Assembly (NCBI GenBank): GCA_945859605.1
Contig: OX243820.1
Coordinates: forward strand, 25,765,577-25,829,576
Length of the DNA stretch: 64,000 nt
Origin: Lumbricus rubellus
Lineage: Eukaryota; Annelida; Clitellata; Crassiclitellata; Lumbricidae
Direction of reading: 5' to 3'
The notes under the pieces are model-generated. The model did no database searches. It was given only the letters and a program-made list of their open reading frames with translations, and was not told the origin of the DNA. Positions 1-11,219 of this stretch are shown here, in pieces (within the stretch, counting starts at the first letter, position 1; every line of letters starts with the position of its first letter). A program made the translations under genes and the position numbers.

Positions 1-1257
1 GAGAACAAATATGGCATGACGGGGTAGAAAATGTTGATCTGGTAGGCCTATGCAAGACAAATTAATGTGCGCGAACAACTTGTCCAAAAAAGAGGAGGAC
101 AAGGAGATGTTGAAGAAGAAGGAAAATGAGAAGGAGAATGAGAAGGAGAAGGAGAAGAGGCTGCAGGTAGAAAGGGTGGCGATCTAATGATAATGATGAT
201 GACGACGACGATGAAGATGATAATGGCGGTTGTGACAATAATGATGGCAATCATGAACATCACGCACTGTGTATTCTGTGCTCATTTTATTATCAGCAGG
301 TCATAACTGTGTACTCACTTAATCTCAGAGACAACATCGTCAAATTTACGCGAGAAGGTTCTCCACAGCAAAGTGCATTAAAAATTAACCCTTCGAAAAG
401 GCTACATGAGTTTATTGAGGTTCAATCGTTAATGGCACATTTACAGTCCTCCATTTGTATATAAACAAAACAATTAGAATCAAACAAAGAACAGTTAAGT
501 CTACTGAGGTATGAGTCCGTATGACATAAAGACTTAGGCTAGTCTAATTGTCTCGTCATTGTTCGATGAAAAAATATTAAGTCGAATAATCTTCTAGTTA
601 GGCTAAATATAATAACAACATAAAACTTCTTCTGTAAATCTAGACTATAGGCCTAATAGTCCTACGTTATACGAATCTAAATTAGATTTATTGCCAGCTC
701 GCAAATAATGTTGTCATAATATTGTTTTCTATTTAAAAAAATATGTATAGGCCTACGACAAAACAATAGACATGAATGCTGAACAACATCCAGGAAATAA
801 TTCTAACTAATAGTGGAATCGTGAAGAGCTACAAAAATTATGTCCAGAGTGCGATTTGCATGGTAGGCCTAATCAAAAACAAAGGCAATTAAGTTGCCGA
901 ATCATTTCTGCCATAAGTTCCATTGAGTCGCGTATTGTTCTATACCGTCCATTTAGCTGCTGTTGTCCATTTTTCGAGAGTAATCAGGAGTGTGCAGGTT
1001 CAAACAGTCGAAGTTAGTAGGTCTACTTTCCGTAAGTTTTCACCAATTTTGTCCATGTAATTACATAGACTTGTCCATTGGAGAAAAAACGCTGAAATCG
1101 AAACCCCCACGAAATCTGTTTCTGGCACGCCCCTGGCCCATCCCACTGCACGGGTCTACCCACAGATCGCACTCCGGTTTAGTCTGCCTATAGTACTGTA
1201 CGAAATACGAGGTCCAACTGAACTGCAATTACCGTCCGTCTGCCTCCCCCTCACCAC
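1..1257. other. 3' flank of the Frizzled gene, no coding region seen
   Basis: AT-rich DNA downstream of the Frizzled stop codon. It has a purine-rich stretch at about 84-180 and an imperfect GAT-type microsatellite at about 186-245. On the minus strand AATAAA occurs at 687-692, 411-416 and 286-291, so the 3' UTR may end near one of these. The nearest would give a UTR of about 570 bases; this is inference. TAGGCCTA occurs four times here. Short open frames in this stretch reflect the simple repeats. Confidence 0.6.
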
Positions 1258-3228
1258 TCAGACGTGACTGAGAGATATCGTCTTGCTCCTGCAGTCCTGG
1301 CTGAGCAGAGTGGGACTACCGATGATGTACTTCGCCTGTATCAGCAGCTCGTCGTCATTGGCAACGTGCACCATCTCGTTTCGTTGCCTGGCGCTCCTCC
1401 TGCACGGACACAGCCATCGGCGGGAGCAGTTCGACCACGACTCCAGCGTCTTCCGACTCCAGATCCAGAACCCCGAGGAGATTCCGACGACGATGCTCAT
1501 GAAGTACTTGAGGATGAAGATGGAGAACTCCGGATGCGGCGACGATGAGGATGCTGCTGCTTCATGGTGGTTGCTGCTGCTGAGACAGGGACAGAGGATG
1601 GCTGCTTCATCCCAGCTGCCACGGAAGCGTCTTTCGTAGAGGTAGCAGCAGACGACCGTCGTCGCCGGCACAGTGTAGAGCACGGAAGCCAGTCCAATTC
1701 GGATCATGAAGTGGTCGAGCTTGTCCGTCTTCGCCTGTCGTTGCTGCTTGATGACGCTGCGAATGCGGAACAGCGACACGAACCCAGCGACGAGGAATGA
1801 GGTTCCGACGAAGAGGTAGAGACCCAGAGGAGCAACGACGAACCAGGTGAGATTCGTGATGCTCTGGTTGCCCACGTAGCAGATCCCGGACAGCGGGTCC
1901 CCATCGATGGCCGACAGTGACAGAACAGCCACCGTTTTGGCGGTTGGGATGAGCCATGCGGCCAGGTGGAAGTAGTGGGCGTAGCTGGCGATCGCTTCCT
2001 GACTCCACTTGAGTCCGGCCGTCAGAAACCAGGTCAGCGAGAGGATGACCCACCAGATGTTGGCTGCCATTCCGAAGAAGTAGACGGCTAGAAAGACTCC
2101 GATGCAGCCGATGGTTGATGATCCACCTATGATGTCCTGTAGCCTCACCGTCCTCTGCCCCAGTTGTTGTCTCTCTCCACCGTCCTCATCCTGTCCTTGG
2201 ACACCAGCAGTGCAGGCGGTGACCCCGTCTCCATCTGTGGCCAGTGGGACGATGTACCCGATGCTGACGACAGCGTAGCAGGCGCTGATGAAGATGATCG
2301 ACCTCTCGGGATATCGGAACCTCTGTCGATCGATGAGGAAGGTCAGCACGGTCAAGGTCGTCGACAGGAGGCACATCGTCGACCACAGACCGATCCAGAG
2401 CCTCGTGAAGCGCCTCTCGTCGACGCCGAAGAAGGCGGCTGCTCCACCACCATCACACCCAACCACACAGCTAACCTGATCAGTCGTCAACACGTCATGG
2501 TTGTAGTACTTGGTCGTCTGATTCATGATCGGCACATACGGGTATCGACACCGACACTCACAGTCATCGATCTCCACACTGCTCCGTGTCCGCGACCTCA
2601 GCGACGTACCCACCACCTGGACCGGGACCCTCGGCCTGGAGGAGGAGGAGGAAGACCCACCGCGTCCGCCAACAACTGACCCTTCCACCGGTCCCACCGA
2701 TGAATGGTTAAAGTCCATGCAGAGACGATTTTTATCACCGTACTCCGGGAGGTCGGAGCAGCGGAGTCTATCCGGCCACGCGAAGCCGTACTGGCGCATC
2801 AGAGGTGAACACCCGGCCTTCGCTCGCTCGCAGACCGACCGACAGGCCGGAAGCGGCTTCTGGTAGTTGGCCATGCAGATCGGTGCGTACGTGCTGCAGA
2901 GGAAGAAGCGCAGATCCGGTGAGCAGTGGATCTCAACGAGCGGCCAGAACTGGTGGACCTCGAGCCCGGCCTCCTCCTGCGTGTCGTGGCTGAACTGGTT
3001 CGGCATGTGCGTCAGGTTGTAGCCGATGCCGCGACACATCGGGATCGTTATCTCCTGGCAGCGTTTCGGCAACGGTCCGTCCCCTCCTCCTGCTCCTGCT
3101 CCTACTCCGCCTCCTCCTCCGACCAAAGGAGGATTCCACGTAATGCCCAGTATCAGCAGCAGCAGCATCTTGATCACCAAGAGTCTCGAATTATGATGAT
3201 TGCCAGCAGCCGAAGAAACCATCTTCAT
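1258..3228 (-). CDS. fz5/8: Frizzled receptor, Fz5/8 type, intronless
   Basis: A seven-pass Wnt receptor of the plasma membrane, complete at 656 residues. Residues 16-31 form a hydrophobic signal peptide core, followed by a Gly-rich spacer. The cysteine-rich domain spans about 57-172 with all ten cysteines and the strings CQEITIPMC, EEAGLEVHQFWPLVEI and CERAKAGC, typical of Fz5/8. A Ser/Arg-rich linker (about 180-215) leads to the CxCxC motif (223-227) and seven membrane segments between about 275 and 590. The Dishevelled-binding KTxxxW motif is KTLESW at 593-598, and the last residues SLSHV are a likely PDZ ligand. The stretch between TM2 and TM3 (331-366) is long and acidic. Methionine 1 was chosen because it opens the frame; methionine 3 is an alternative. 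Family members are often single-exon. Assignment to Fz5/8 rests on motif recall, not alignment. Confidence 0.96.
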   Translation of the reverse strand: MKMVSSAAGNHHNSRLLVIKMLLLLILGITWNPPLVGGGGGVGAGAGGGDGPLPKRCQEITIPMCRGIGYNLTHMPNQFSHDTQEEAGLEVHQFWPLVEIHCSPDLRFFLCSTYAPICMANYQKPLPACRSVCERAKAGCSPLMRQYGFAWPDRLRCSDLPEYGDKNRLCMDFNHSSVGPVEGSVVGGRGGSSSSSSRPRVPVQVVGTSLRSRTRSSVEIDDCECRCRYPYVPIMNQTTKYYNHDVLTTDQVSCVVGCDGGGAAAFFGVDERRFTRLWIGLWSTMCLLSTTLTVLTFLIDRQRFRYPERSIIFISACYAVVSIGYIVPLATDGDGVTACTAGVQGQDEDGGERQQLGQRTVRLQDIIGGSSTIGCIGVFLAVYFFGMAANIWWVILSLTWFLTAGLKWSQEAIASYAHYFHLAAWLIPTAKTVAVLSLSAIDGDPLSGICYVGNQSITNLTWFVVAPLGLYLFVGTSFLVAGFVSLFRIRSVIKQQRQAKTDKLDHFMIRIGLASVLYTVPATTVVCCYLYERRFRGSWDEAAILCPCLSSSNHHEAAASSSSPHPEFSIFILKYFMSIVVGISSGFWIWSRKTLESWSNCSRRWLCPCRRSARQRNEMVHVANDDELLIQAKYIIGSPTLLSQDCRSKTISLSHV

Positions 3229-3410
3229 GTCTTTTGGTCTACGAAATGAACAATCAATAGTTCTTCATTTCGTTCTGCATAATAATAATTTTTATCTTCC
3301 CATTGCATTTCCTCCTGTCAACCTTTCATGTTGTCTTCCCTCTGGGACCTTATTTCGTTCTGCATATTATTGCATTTCCTCCTGTCAGTCTTCTATTTTT
3401 TATTTCTGGG

Positions 3411-3558
3411 CAGTGATGTAGTCCTAAAAAATGAAGTGGGGGAACGCTCTTTATAATAATGTTATTATTAGTAGTACTATTATTATTAATATTCCATTAT
3501 CCCTGGAAAAAAGTGGGGGAACGGCGTTCCCCCGCGTTCCCGCCCCACTACACCACTG
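3411..3558. mobile_element. Short non-autonomous hAT-type element
   Basis: The 148-bp element begins CAGTGATGTAGT and ends ACTACACCACTG, imperfect terminal inverted repeats. It is flanked by an exact 8-bp duplication, TTTCTGGG, at 3403-3410 and 3559-3566. An 8-bp target duplication with CAG/CTG ends is the signature of hAT elements. No coding capacity. It sits about 180 bp upstream of the Frizzled start codon, so it may lie in the promoter or 5' UTR. Confidence 0.85.
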
Positions 3559-3566
3559 TTTCTGGG

Positions 3567-4028
3567 GTTCATTATTTATTAAACACAATATCTTTACTTA
3601 GTCCTAGACTCCTACTTAGTCTTCAGTAGTGTTGTGTGCTGTATCTCAAATTTAAATGTTTTTCTTGTTCAGATCAAGAATACGAAATTAACGCACTAAG
3701 CTCACTTGGACGAATACAAAGGTAATTAGCAATGAATAATTATTGGTATGCCTACCATTCGAGTAAGCAACTCTTTTAATTTTCTAATAAAGAATGCCAC
3801 CGCGTGTTCAATATCTCAGGTTCCTGGCCTCAGACCAATGTCAGATTGCTGCATAAATGCATTGACTACAACAGTTCAAGCAGTAGAAAACGTCGCCGAC
3901 GAAATTAATACTAAATCTTTCTTAATCGAGCGTCTCTGGGTAGACCTATACGGGGCTGCTCCCAAGCCAAAAGCCAAATGTTCGCCTCAACCGTTGCACT
4001 CCGACTCCGAGACTCGCAGTGTTTCTCG
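3567..4028. other. Intergenic, nothing recognised
   Basis: AT-rich DNA upstream of Frizzled between two hAT-type insertions. I see no gene, no splice-site pattern and no repeat structure here. Confidence 0.5.
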
Positions 4029-4036
4029 ATCCTGCC

Positions 4037-5719
4037 CAGTGGCGTAACAACTGAGCGGGGGGCCCGTGGACATTCTCAGCTTGGGGGCCCCTATCCATTA
4101 ACGGGACTAAATAGTAAAAACAACGAGACGGCTATTTTAAAAACAAGAACGCCTATTATAACTGAAGTAATTTTGTTAGTGCAAAAGTGTAGGCCTACTG
4201 GTGAGTTTTTGTGAAGTTTCGCCTTATGAATGTCAGTATTAAACGCTGTCATCAATAATCCATTGTTGAAGCACATTAATTAATGGTTCAATGCAAGACA
4301 AGAAAACGGTTCCACGACAACTGGTCTGCAGACAACTCGTCTAACGACAACTGGTCTACAGTCAACCAGTATTGATGATATAGAAACAGGATTTATGACA
4401 AAACGTTAAATGGTTTTTCTAGCCTAAATGGAAGCTGGACTGATGATTTTTCATTCATGTATTTCAACATGCATCCAGCTTCTATTTTATGTCTAAAAAT
4501 ACCTCATGCAGTTTTTATTTCTCGTTCGTTATTTTCATCAATCCAGCTTCGATTTCAGATATAAAAATACCTGATCCAGTTTCCATTTCTGTTAGAACTA
4601 AAATTTATACCTTCCTCCAGCATCTATTTCTCATGCATTGTTTTCGTCAATCAAGCTTTTATTTCACCTGTAAAAGAAACTTCATCCAGCTTCCATTTCT
4701 CTTGCTTTTTTTCATCAATCCAGCCTCCATTTCAGCTGTAAAAAACCTTTCACTCAGCGTCCATTTCTCAAGCGCTGGACCAGTTGTCTGTAGACCAGTT
4801 GTCATGACACCCATATACAAAGGTTCATAAATTATAGTATACATATACACACACTTACGTGCCTATAATGTAGACTCACTGTGGTCTGTAGTTCTTCATA
4901 GAATTACTTCGTGAATTTGGATCGTTTCTTAGGCTACTCCCAGAACTGTAAGTGCGTTTCATGGCATTCGTCTTATAATAATGATGATTATTTTCGTTTA
5001 GGCACCGCAATAGTGATGATCCCGATAAAAGTAAATGAATGAATGCAGTGACTTATTATGAGCGCGAAGGAATGAACACTGCAATGTGCAGTGTGTACCA
5101 GTCACTTCAACGCTTGACTCGTATAGAGACATTGACAGAGACAAAAACATGCACATTAGACAGACAGACCTATCTCTCTCTCTCTCTCTGTCTTTCAGAC
5201 AGACAGAGAGAGACAGATATAGACACACACACACACACACAGCTAGAATTAGAGGGAGCGGAAAATAAAGCAGCTACTATTTCAAGCACCATTCCTTAAC
5301 GCTGGATTTGACTGATGGGATAAGGGCGATTAGGTGATCTATGCAACTCTGGTCGGGCACTAGGATGAACATAGACCTCCTTGGATAAACGTATGCCCTA
5401 ACGGTCTAACCGAAGACCCCGCCCCTAACGTGCAACTAAGTGTTGATGTCTACTACGGGTCAAATGCTCTCAAATCCGATGACCCATACAGTCCCGACAG
5501 ACACGACACATGCGTATCATTTATCATATATATACATATTCGTATAGGCCTACAGAACATTACATAATATGGTCAGACTCTACAATCTGAAACTAACTAT
5601 AAAACGGAAAACTCGGAAAAAATACATGAAACTTTTTTACTTAATAAGCTTGGGGGCCCTTTGGATCTCGGGGGCCCGTGGATTTTGTCCACCTTCGTTA
5701 CATGGTTGTTACGCCACTG
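4037..5719. mobile_element. Non-autonomous hAT-type element, 1.68 kb
   Basis: Terminal inverted repeats are CAGTGGCGTAACAAC at the left and its complement GTTGTTACGCCACTG at the right. An exact 8-bp duplication, ATCCTGCC, lies at 4029-4036 and 5720-5727. GGGGGCCCGTGGA motifs recur inside both ends, making sub-terminal repeats. There is no transposase. The body holds a nested inverted-repeat element (4314-4803) and CT/AC microsatellites (about 5168-5242). Confidence 0.88.
4314..4803. mobile_element. Nested inverted-repeat element
   Basis: The left end reads GACAACTGGTCTGCAG, and a second partial copy follows at about 4346. The right end (about 4778-4803) carries the inverse sequence. Between them is an imperfect tandem array built on CATCCAGCTTCCATTTCT-like units (about 4455-4760). 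I could not define a target duplication, so the superfamily is unknown. It lies wholly inside the larger hAT-type element and must have inserted after it. Confidence 0.55.
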
Positions 5720-5727
5720 ATCCTGCC

Positions 5728-6160
5728 CTGGGTGAGATCACTTCGACGCGAATATTTTACTCCTCGTCAACTGAGAAAATAATATGAAATCGCGAATTAA
5801 ACTTAATGTTATCCTCTAAGGCTCTTAGCTATAGGCTGCTGCATTTTATTGGTAGACCCACCGATAAGGACCGTGCGAATGGGCACTTACCACCGCAGGG
5901 AGTGAGTACTCACTGTTGTCAGCATGGACGAAGCAAGGAGGGAGTAGGGAAGAGAAGGAAGGGAAGAGTGAAGGAGAGAGATGGATGGATATGGTGAGGG
6001 AGGACCGTAGAAAGTCATGGAGCCGCCCTTAAGTAATTGCACCGAGAGGATGGCGGGTTATTAAGCCAGTTGTTGGAATTATTATTATCCACAACAGGTC
6101 ATTGGGTGAGTGCTTGCAGGACTCGATGCTTCTTCTGCTCAAGTGAATATGTCGCTCGTC
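5728..6160. other. Intergenic, nothing recognised
   Basis: Unique-looking DNA between a hAT-type element and a purine tract. It has a short GGA/GAGA-rich section near 5935-5990 and no gene that I can support. Confidence 0.4.
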
Positions 6161-6165
6161 AGAGG

Positions 6166-6600
6166 AGCAGGAGGAGGAGGAGAAGGAGGAGCAGGAGGAG
6201 GAGGAGAAGAAGGAGGAGGAGGAAGAGGAAGAGAAGCAGGAGGAGGAGCAGGAGGAGAAGGAGGAGGAAGAGGAGGAGCAGAAGGAGGAGGAGGAGGAAG
6301 AAAAGAAGCAGGAGCAGAAGGAGCAGGAGGAAGAGCAGGAGGAGGAAGAAGAGGATGAAGAGGAGAAGGAAAAGAAGGAGGAGGAAGACGAGGTGGAGGA
6401 GGAACAGGAGAAGGAGGAGCAGGAGGAGGAAGAAGAGGAGGAAGGCGAGGAGGAAAAGAAGGAGGAGGAAGACGAGGAGGAAAAGAAGGAGGAGGAAGAC
6501 GAGGAGGAAGAGAAGGAGGAGGAAGACGAGGTGGTGAAGGAACAGGAGGAGGACGCGGAGGAGGAGGGAGAGGAAGAGGAGCTGTTGGAGGGGAAGTGAA
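6166..6600 (+). repeat. Long purine tract, (GGA/GAA)n with rare C and T
   Basis: About 430 bases are almost entirely A and G on the plus strand, in GGA, GAA and GCA triplets. Long open frames in all phases on both strands are by-products of this composition (Arg/Gly/Glu on plus, Leu/Phe on minus). No sign of selection on a protein. Such tracts can form triplex DNA. Confidence 0.9.
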
Positions 6601-8228
6601 GAAAGCACCTTTTAAATTAAAGACGATTAAATGCAGTGCACAACCATGGTCAATTTAACAGACAATCCGTGTAACTGAATCCAACTTACAGTAATACATA
6701 AGACTTGCAGGCTGATCACCATACATTATTATAGACGAGGTATAGGCTATAAGCAAAATACCCAATCTATCCTGCATGATCCTACAATGTAGGCCTATTT
6801 TTGCGCCACAGCACTACGAAAATCTTCAATGATTTCCACCATAGCACCATGCTGTCTTCACGGCTTGACCTCCCCAGAGTCTGGCCTGGCACAGGAACGA
6901 AGAAAAAAGCGTGACTATATAATAGGCTGAATTATTCCTGAATTATTGATGTAGCGCCACTGTTTAAATATGTTTTTCTCGTCTTGACCTTTTGCGAGAC
7001 GTCGAACATCCATAAGATTACACAGTAGCCTATTACGTTGCATCTTCGGAATAGGCCTACTTACCTGTTGAAACAATCTCTGTTATCCCATACATGTACA
7101 TGATGCATCAGATAATTATTGCTCTGTGAAGACTGTGATCATCTCCATTGCGTTGCCAGAAATGCACGACATCGCCTGACTTATTCCTTGTAGATATTCT
7201 AAAAAGCTAAATGTCACGGTTTTAAACTGTGCTGTCTTTCTTAAATTTAATCATGCGTTTAAATTCAACTAGACATTTTGATTCCGGCTTCCATTCTTCG
7301 CCCACGTAATCGGTGTCTGCCTGCTTAATGTCTATAGCACCAGTAGACACTACAGTGTATAAGCAGTCTCTAATATCGAACGCTTATTGCTGCTTAACAA
7401 CACAATCAACGCATAGATGATTCGTGTCGTCCTCCTTTATTATTCAGGCTTGGGACTGGCACTGTCAGAGTACAAACAGTGACGGAGTTTCAGTATCGAG
7501 CGCCTGTTAACCAGTGTATGTCGACTATAGCTAGACACTCTCCTCGCATCGCAATTAAGATGCCTTCAGTGTCTGGCTGCTGGCCACAATGCTTTTCCCT
7601 GACTATGTCTGTGAGCCTTTGATCCATACATAGAATGCTATCGATTCTTACGAGTCTTGTTGATTTAGTTCCTGCATAACACCAGTGGTAGTCAACAGTT
7701 ACTTTGATGACCGGATAGTCAACTGTAGCTATTTAAAACGACCTAAGACCTAAATGTATGTGGTGTGTCTTATTTATCACATCATGTAGCCTAACAATTT
7801 TGCTACATAATCTTGCGAACTCTGTATACGCTAGGCGTACAATACTATCACCACAACAAGGGTCCATGAGCAAGTCCTTCACTCGCAAATGCTCAAGCGC
7901 GTGAAGCTCCGATTCCGTGTCCGCGCTGTAATCTGGAGCCCTTCTGAGTAGAAATCTTGAAGGGGCGGTATGACAGGCGCACATAATACATATACATAAA
8001 ACTGTATGGGTAATTATTATAGGCCTATAGCTAGGTCACATAGCGCGTCATCAATAGGCTAGCTTATGGCAAATAAGTATGGGTACGGTACGCAAGAATG
8101 CATAAGCGGAATGGTTAAAGCTTTAACTCTAGGTATACGCTATGAGCTCTACTATATTTTGTGAAACAAGCCTACAGCTTTATGCTGTTTATCGACACTT
8201 TGTCATAATCATTTCTCGTGGCTTAGTA
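6601..8228. other. Intergenic, one truncated SINE only
   Basis: AT-rich, with TAGGCCTA at about 6790, 7053 and 8022. Apart from the SINE fragment at 7858-7990 I see no gene, no conserved exon and no repeat array. Confidence 0.45.
7858..7990 (+). mobile_element. SINE family A, 5'-truncated
   Basis: Matches the 3' two-thirds of the tRNA-derived SINE at 50079-50306: the GAGCAAGTCCTTCACTCGCAA block, then CTGTAATCTGGAGC, TTCTGAGTAGAAATCTTGAAGG and a GCGCACATA end. The tRNA-like head is missing, as expected for incomplete reverse transcription. Confidence 0.75.
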
Positions 8229-9050
8229 GAGGAGAGTGGGGCAAGAGCGGCCTGCGGGGCAAGAATAGACGGAAGGATATCGCAAAGCAATACGTATGCA
8301 TAGCGATTAAACTAAGCCACGTTGAAAGACATTTTTCGGCCGCATCGAACGACATAAGATTTGTTAAATTTGTTTGCAAACTCTATGAGTAAATAATAAT
8401 TTTTCGATTTTTCTAAAATCATTGTAAATCGGAATAGTTAGGAATAATTTTTATAAAATCAAAGTTTTTGATGCTAAATTTTTCGATAATTTTATGTTGT
8501 AAAGACATAAAAAATCATTGATTGAGCGTATTGAATTGAATAAATTCGAAAGATGTTACTAGAAATTAGAACAAAAATTAATTGCTATGGTAGCGGGGCA
8601 AGAGTAGCCGTGGCAGCATGGGGCAAGAGTGGCCTCAACTTTACCATAAGTTTTTATTAATTGTTACTATTATAATTATTACTGTCACTAATATTAGTAT
8701 TAGCATCATTATTGTTTATAATTGTTATCATTAATGCCAAATTAGTGCCAGGGAAGCTATTATATATCTTCAAAATAGCAATCCAAAATATATGTAGTGT
8801 AAATACAAGGGTTAATACTGCATGCCACTCTTGCCCCACCGGTGGGGCAAGAGTGGCTTTTCAAGAGCATGCAAAAAATGTTTAATACCAAAAAATCAGA
8901 TGAATTTTTCTGAAATAGTTCGTGTGCCCTGCAGAGCCAAATGGTTGGTCTATGACAAGGTATAGGCCTAGTCGATTGTTTCAATATTGTCATCTGCTCG
9001 AAGATATTTAGACGAAATCCTTAAGGGGCCGCTCTTGCCCCACTCTCCTC
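8229..9050. mobile_element. Inverted-repeat DNA element with TA flanks
   Basis: The 822-bp element starts GAGGAGAGTGGGGCAAGAGC and ends with the perfect complement, about 25 bp of terminal inverted repeat, flanked by TA on each side. This suggests a Tc1/mariner-type MITE, although four flanking bases (AGTA/TACT) are also complementary. The motif GGGGCAAGAGTGGC recurs at about 8595, 8620 and 8843. At 8824-8857 two copies meet head to head in a perfect 34-bp palindrome. The interior is AT-rich with no transposase. Confidence 0.8.
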
Positions 9051-9720
9051 TACTGGCACTGTCGAAGTACCAACAGTGGCGGACTTACCATAGGCCTACC
9101 TATACAAACCACCGATTCCTCTACAGGCCCTTATAAGGCTAAGGCCTATGACCGCAACAGACAAAACGCATAGGCTACGTACAGTATATGCCTATCATTA
9201 TCAATAACTATAACATTTAAGTCTATAAAAAAGACTAAAGACGACGTTTAAATGCTTTAAAGACTTACATCTATCCAGACAGAATTAGGCTACTTATGCC
9301 AACAATACCAAGCCTTTAATAATAGGCTGGCTTTCTAAAAACAGACGCTCAGCATAATATTATACTGAATAGACTTTCCACGTAATAGCCATATACGTAT
9401 CTGTGCAGCCAGAGAAAACGTTTTAGAACAAATGCTGAACTGTTGCATACAGTACAATTATAGCAGACGTCTTTCACACGTATACAGACATAGTCACGTG
9501 TCATAGTCACGTGTCATAGTCACGTGACACGACGTATCGAGCGACGAACGAGTGAAGATCGTCTGCTGCACCGTCGTCGTCGTTTTCTTGTAGGGCGTCG
9601 ACGACGACAAGACACTGGAGGCATTGACGCAGCGTTGACAGCGTCCGTCACAAGCCACAGGGACATAGGTGGCGCCACAGTAGCATTGAGACGAAGACAC
9701 TGTACCACCACCACCATCGT
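9051..9720. other. Intergenic, nothing recognised
   Basis: Unique-looking DNA rich in AGGCCTA-like motifs, with a short CACGTGTCATAGT triplication at about 9495-9530. The long plus-strand frame that starts near 9524 runs into the pyrimidine tract and is not convincing as a gene. Confidence 0.4.
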
Positions 9721-9721
9721 C

Positions 9722-10405
9722 GTCCAATCCCTCCCTCCCTCCCTGCCTGCCTCCCTCCTCCTTCTCATTTCATCCACCCCATCCTTTCACCACCACCTCC
9801 ACCTCCTCCTTCTCCTCTTCCTCCTTCTCCTCTTCCTCCTTCTCCTCTTCCTCCTATTCTTCCTACTCTTGCTTCTCCCCTCCTCATCTTACTCCTCTCC
9901 TACTGCTCCTGCTCCTCCTGATACCTCTCCATTACCTCCTCGTATCCATTCAGGCTCCTCCTCCTCGTTCTCCCTCTCCTGCTCGTATATCTATTCCTCC
10001 TCCTCCTCCTCCTCCTCCTCCTCCTCCTCCTCCTCCTCCTCCTCCTCCTCCTCCTCCTCCTCCTCCTCTTCTTCCGCCATATCTACTCTTTTTCACATTC
10101 CTCTCCTCTTTCCTCTCTATCACCTTCGCCTCCTCCTCGTATCCATTCAGACCCATCGTTCTCGTTCTCCCTCTCCTCCTCGCATATTTTTACCTCCTCT
10201 TTGTGTGCTTCTCCTCCGCTTTCCTCCATATGCACGCTTTCCTCCATCTCTTCTTCCATCTCTTCTTCCTCCCCCATCTAGGCCTACTCCTCCTCCTACA
10301 TTGTCCCATTCTCTTCCATCTATCTCTAATCCTTCTTCATGTCATTTCCTCCCCTCCATCTCTTCTCTTCCTACTCTTCTTCTTCGTCCCTGTTCTCCTT
10401 CCTCA
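9722..10405 (+). repeat. Long pyrimidine tract including (TCC)n
   Basis: About 680 bases are dominated by C and T, with an uninterrupted (CTC)n run at about 9992-10070. It is the complementary type of the purine tract at 6166-6600. Ser/Leu/Pro-rich and Gly/Glu-rich open frames here are composition artefacts. Confidence 0.9.
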
Positions 10406-10551
10406 GCTGACGCCGTGACTACAGCATGGAAGCCAGAGGTGGCGATGAAAATGACCAGAGACAGAATGCTGGCAGTCATACCGACTGTACAGTCAGACCG
10501 ATGGATAGATAGACTGAGATTAAGAGGGACATAGAGAGAGAGTCAGACAGA

Positions 10552-10850
<299 letters not shown>

Positions 10851-11219
10851 ACAGAGTCAGAGAGACAGAGACAGAAACAGAAACAGAGAGACAGGCAGAA
10901 CGCAGACAGACAGACAGAGACAAACAGACAGACAGAGACATAGGGATCATTTCCCGGCCACTGGCACATCAGATGTTGTATACAAAAGGCGACCTGCTCC
11001 TCATCGTCAACAATACATGTATACAGTGCTCACTGCTCAGCTTCAGCAGCCGAGAACACACAACAGCTCAACGCTTTATTGCAGCTGCTTCGGCAATCTG
11101 AATAACGGACGTAATATTCTGGAGATTTCCTCTCGACCTCTCGTCTACTGTTTGCACTTTGCAATGGCATTTCTCCTTTCTATCCATCAGTCAATCTGCT
11201 TGTCCACCAACCACCGATC

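Noticed and set aside
1264..3249. Plus-strand and alternate-frame open reading frames over the Frizzled gene
   Set aside because: They are shadows of a complete, strongly conserved receptor on the minus strand.
6037..6608. Arg-rich, Gly/Glu-rich and Leu-rich open frames of up to 166 residues
   Set aside because: They arise from a simple purine tract that is open in several frames on both strands. No domain or codon-position pattern.
9524..10534. A 336-residue Ser/Leu/Pro-rich plus-strand frame
   Set aside because: Most of it is the pyrimidine tract with (CTC)n. The N-terminal part has no recognised domain and there is no splice or gene context.
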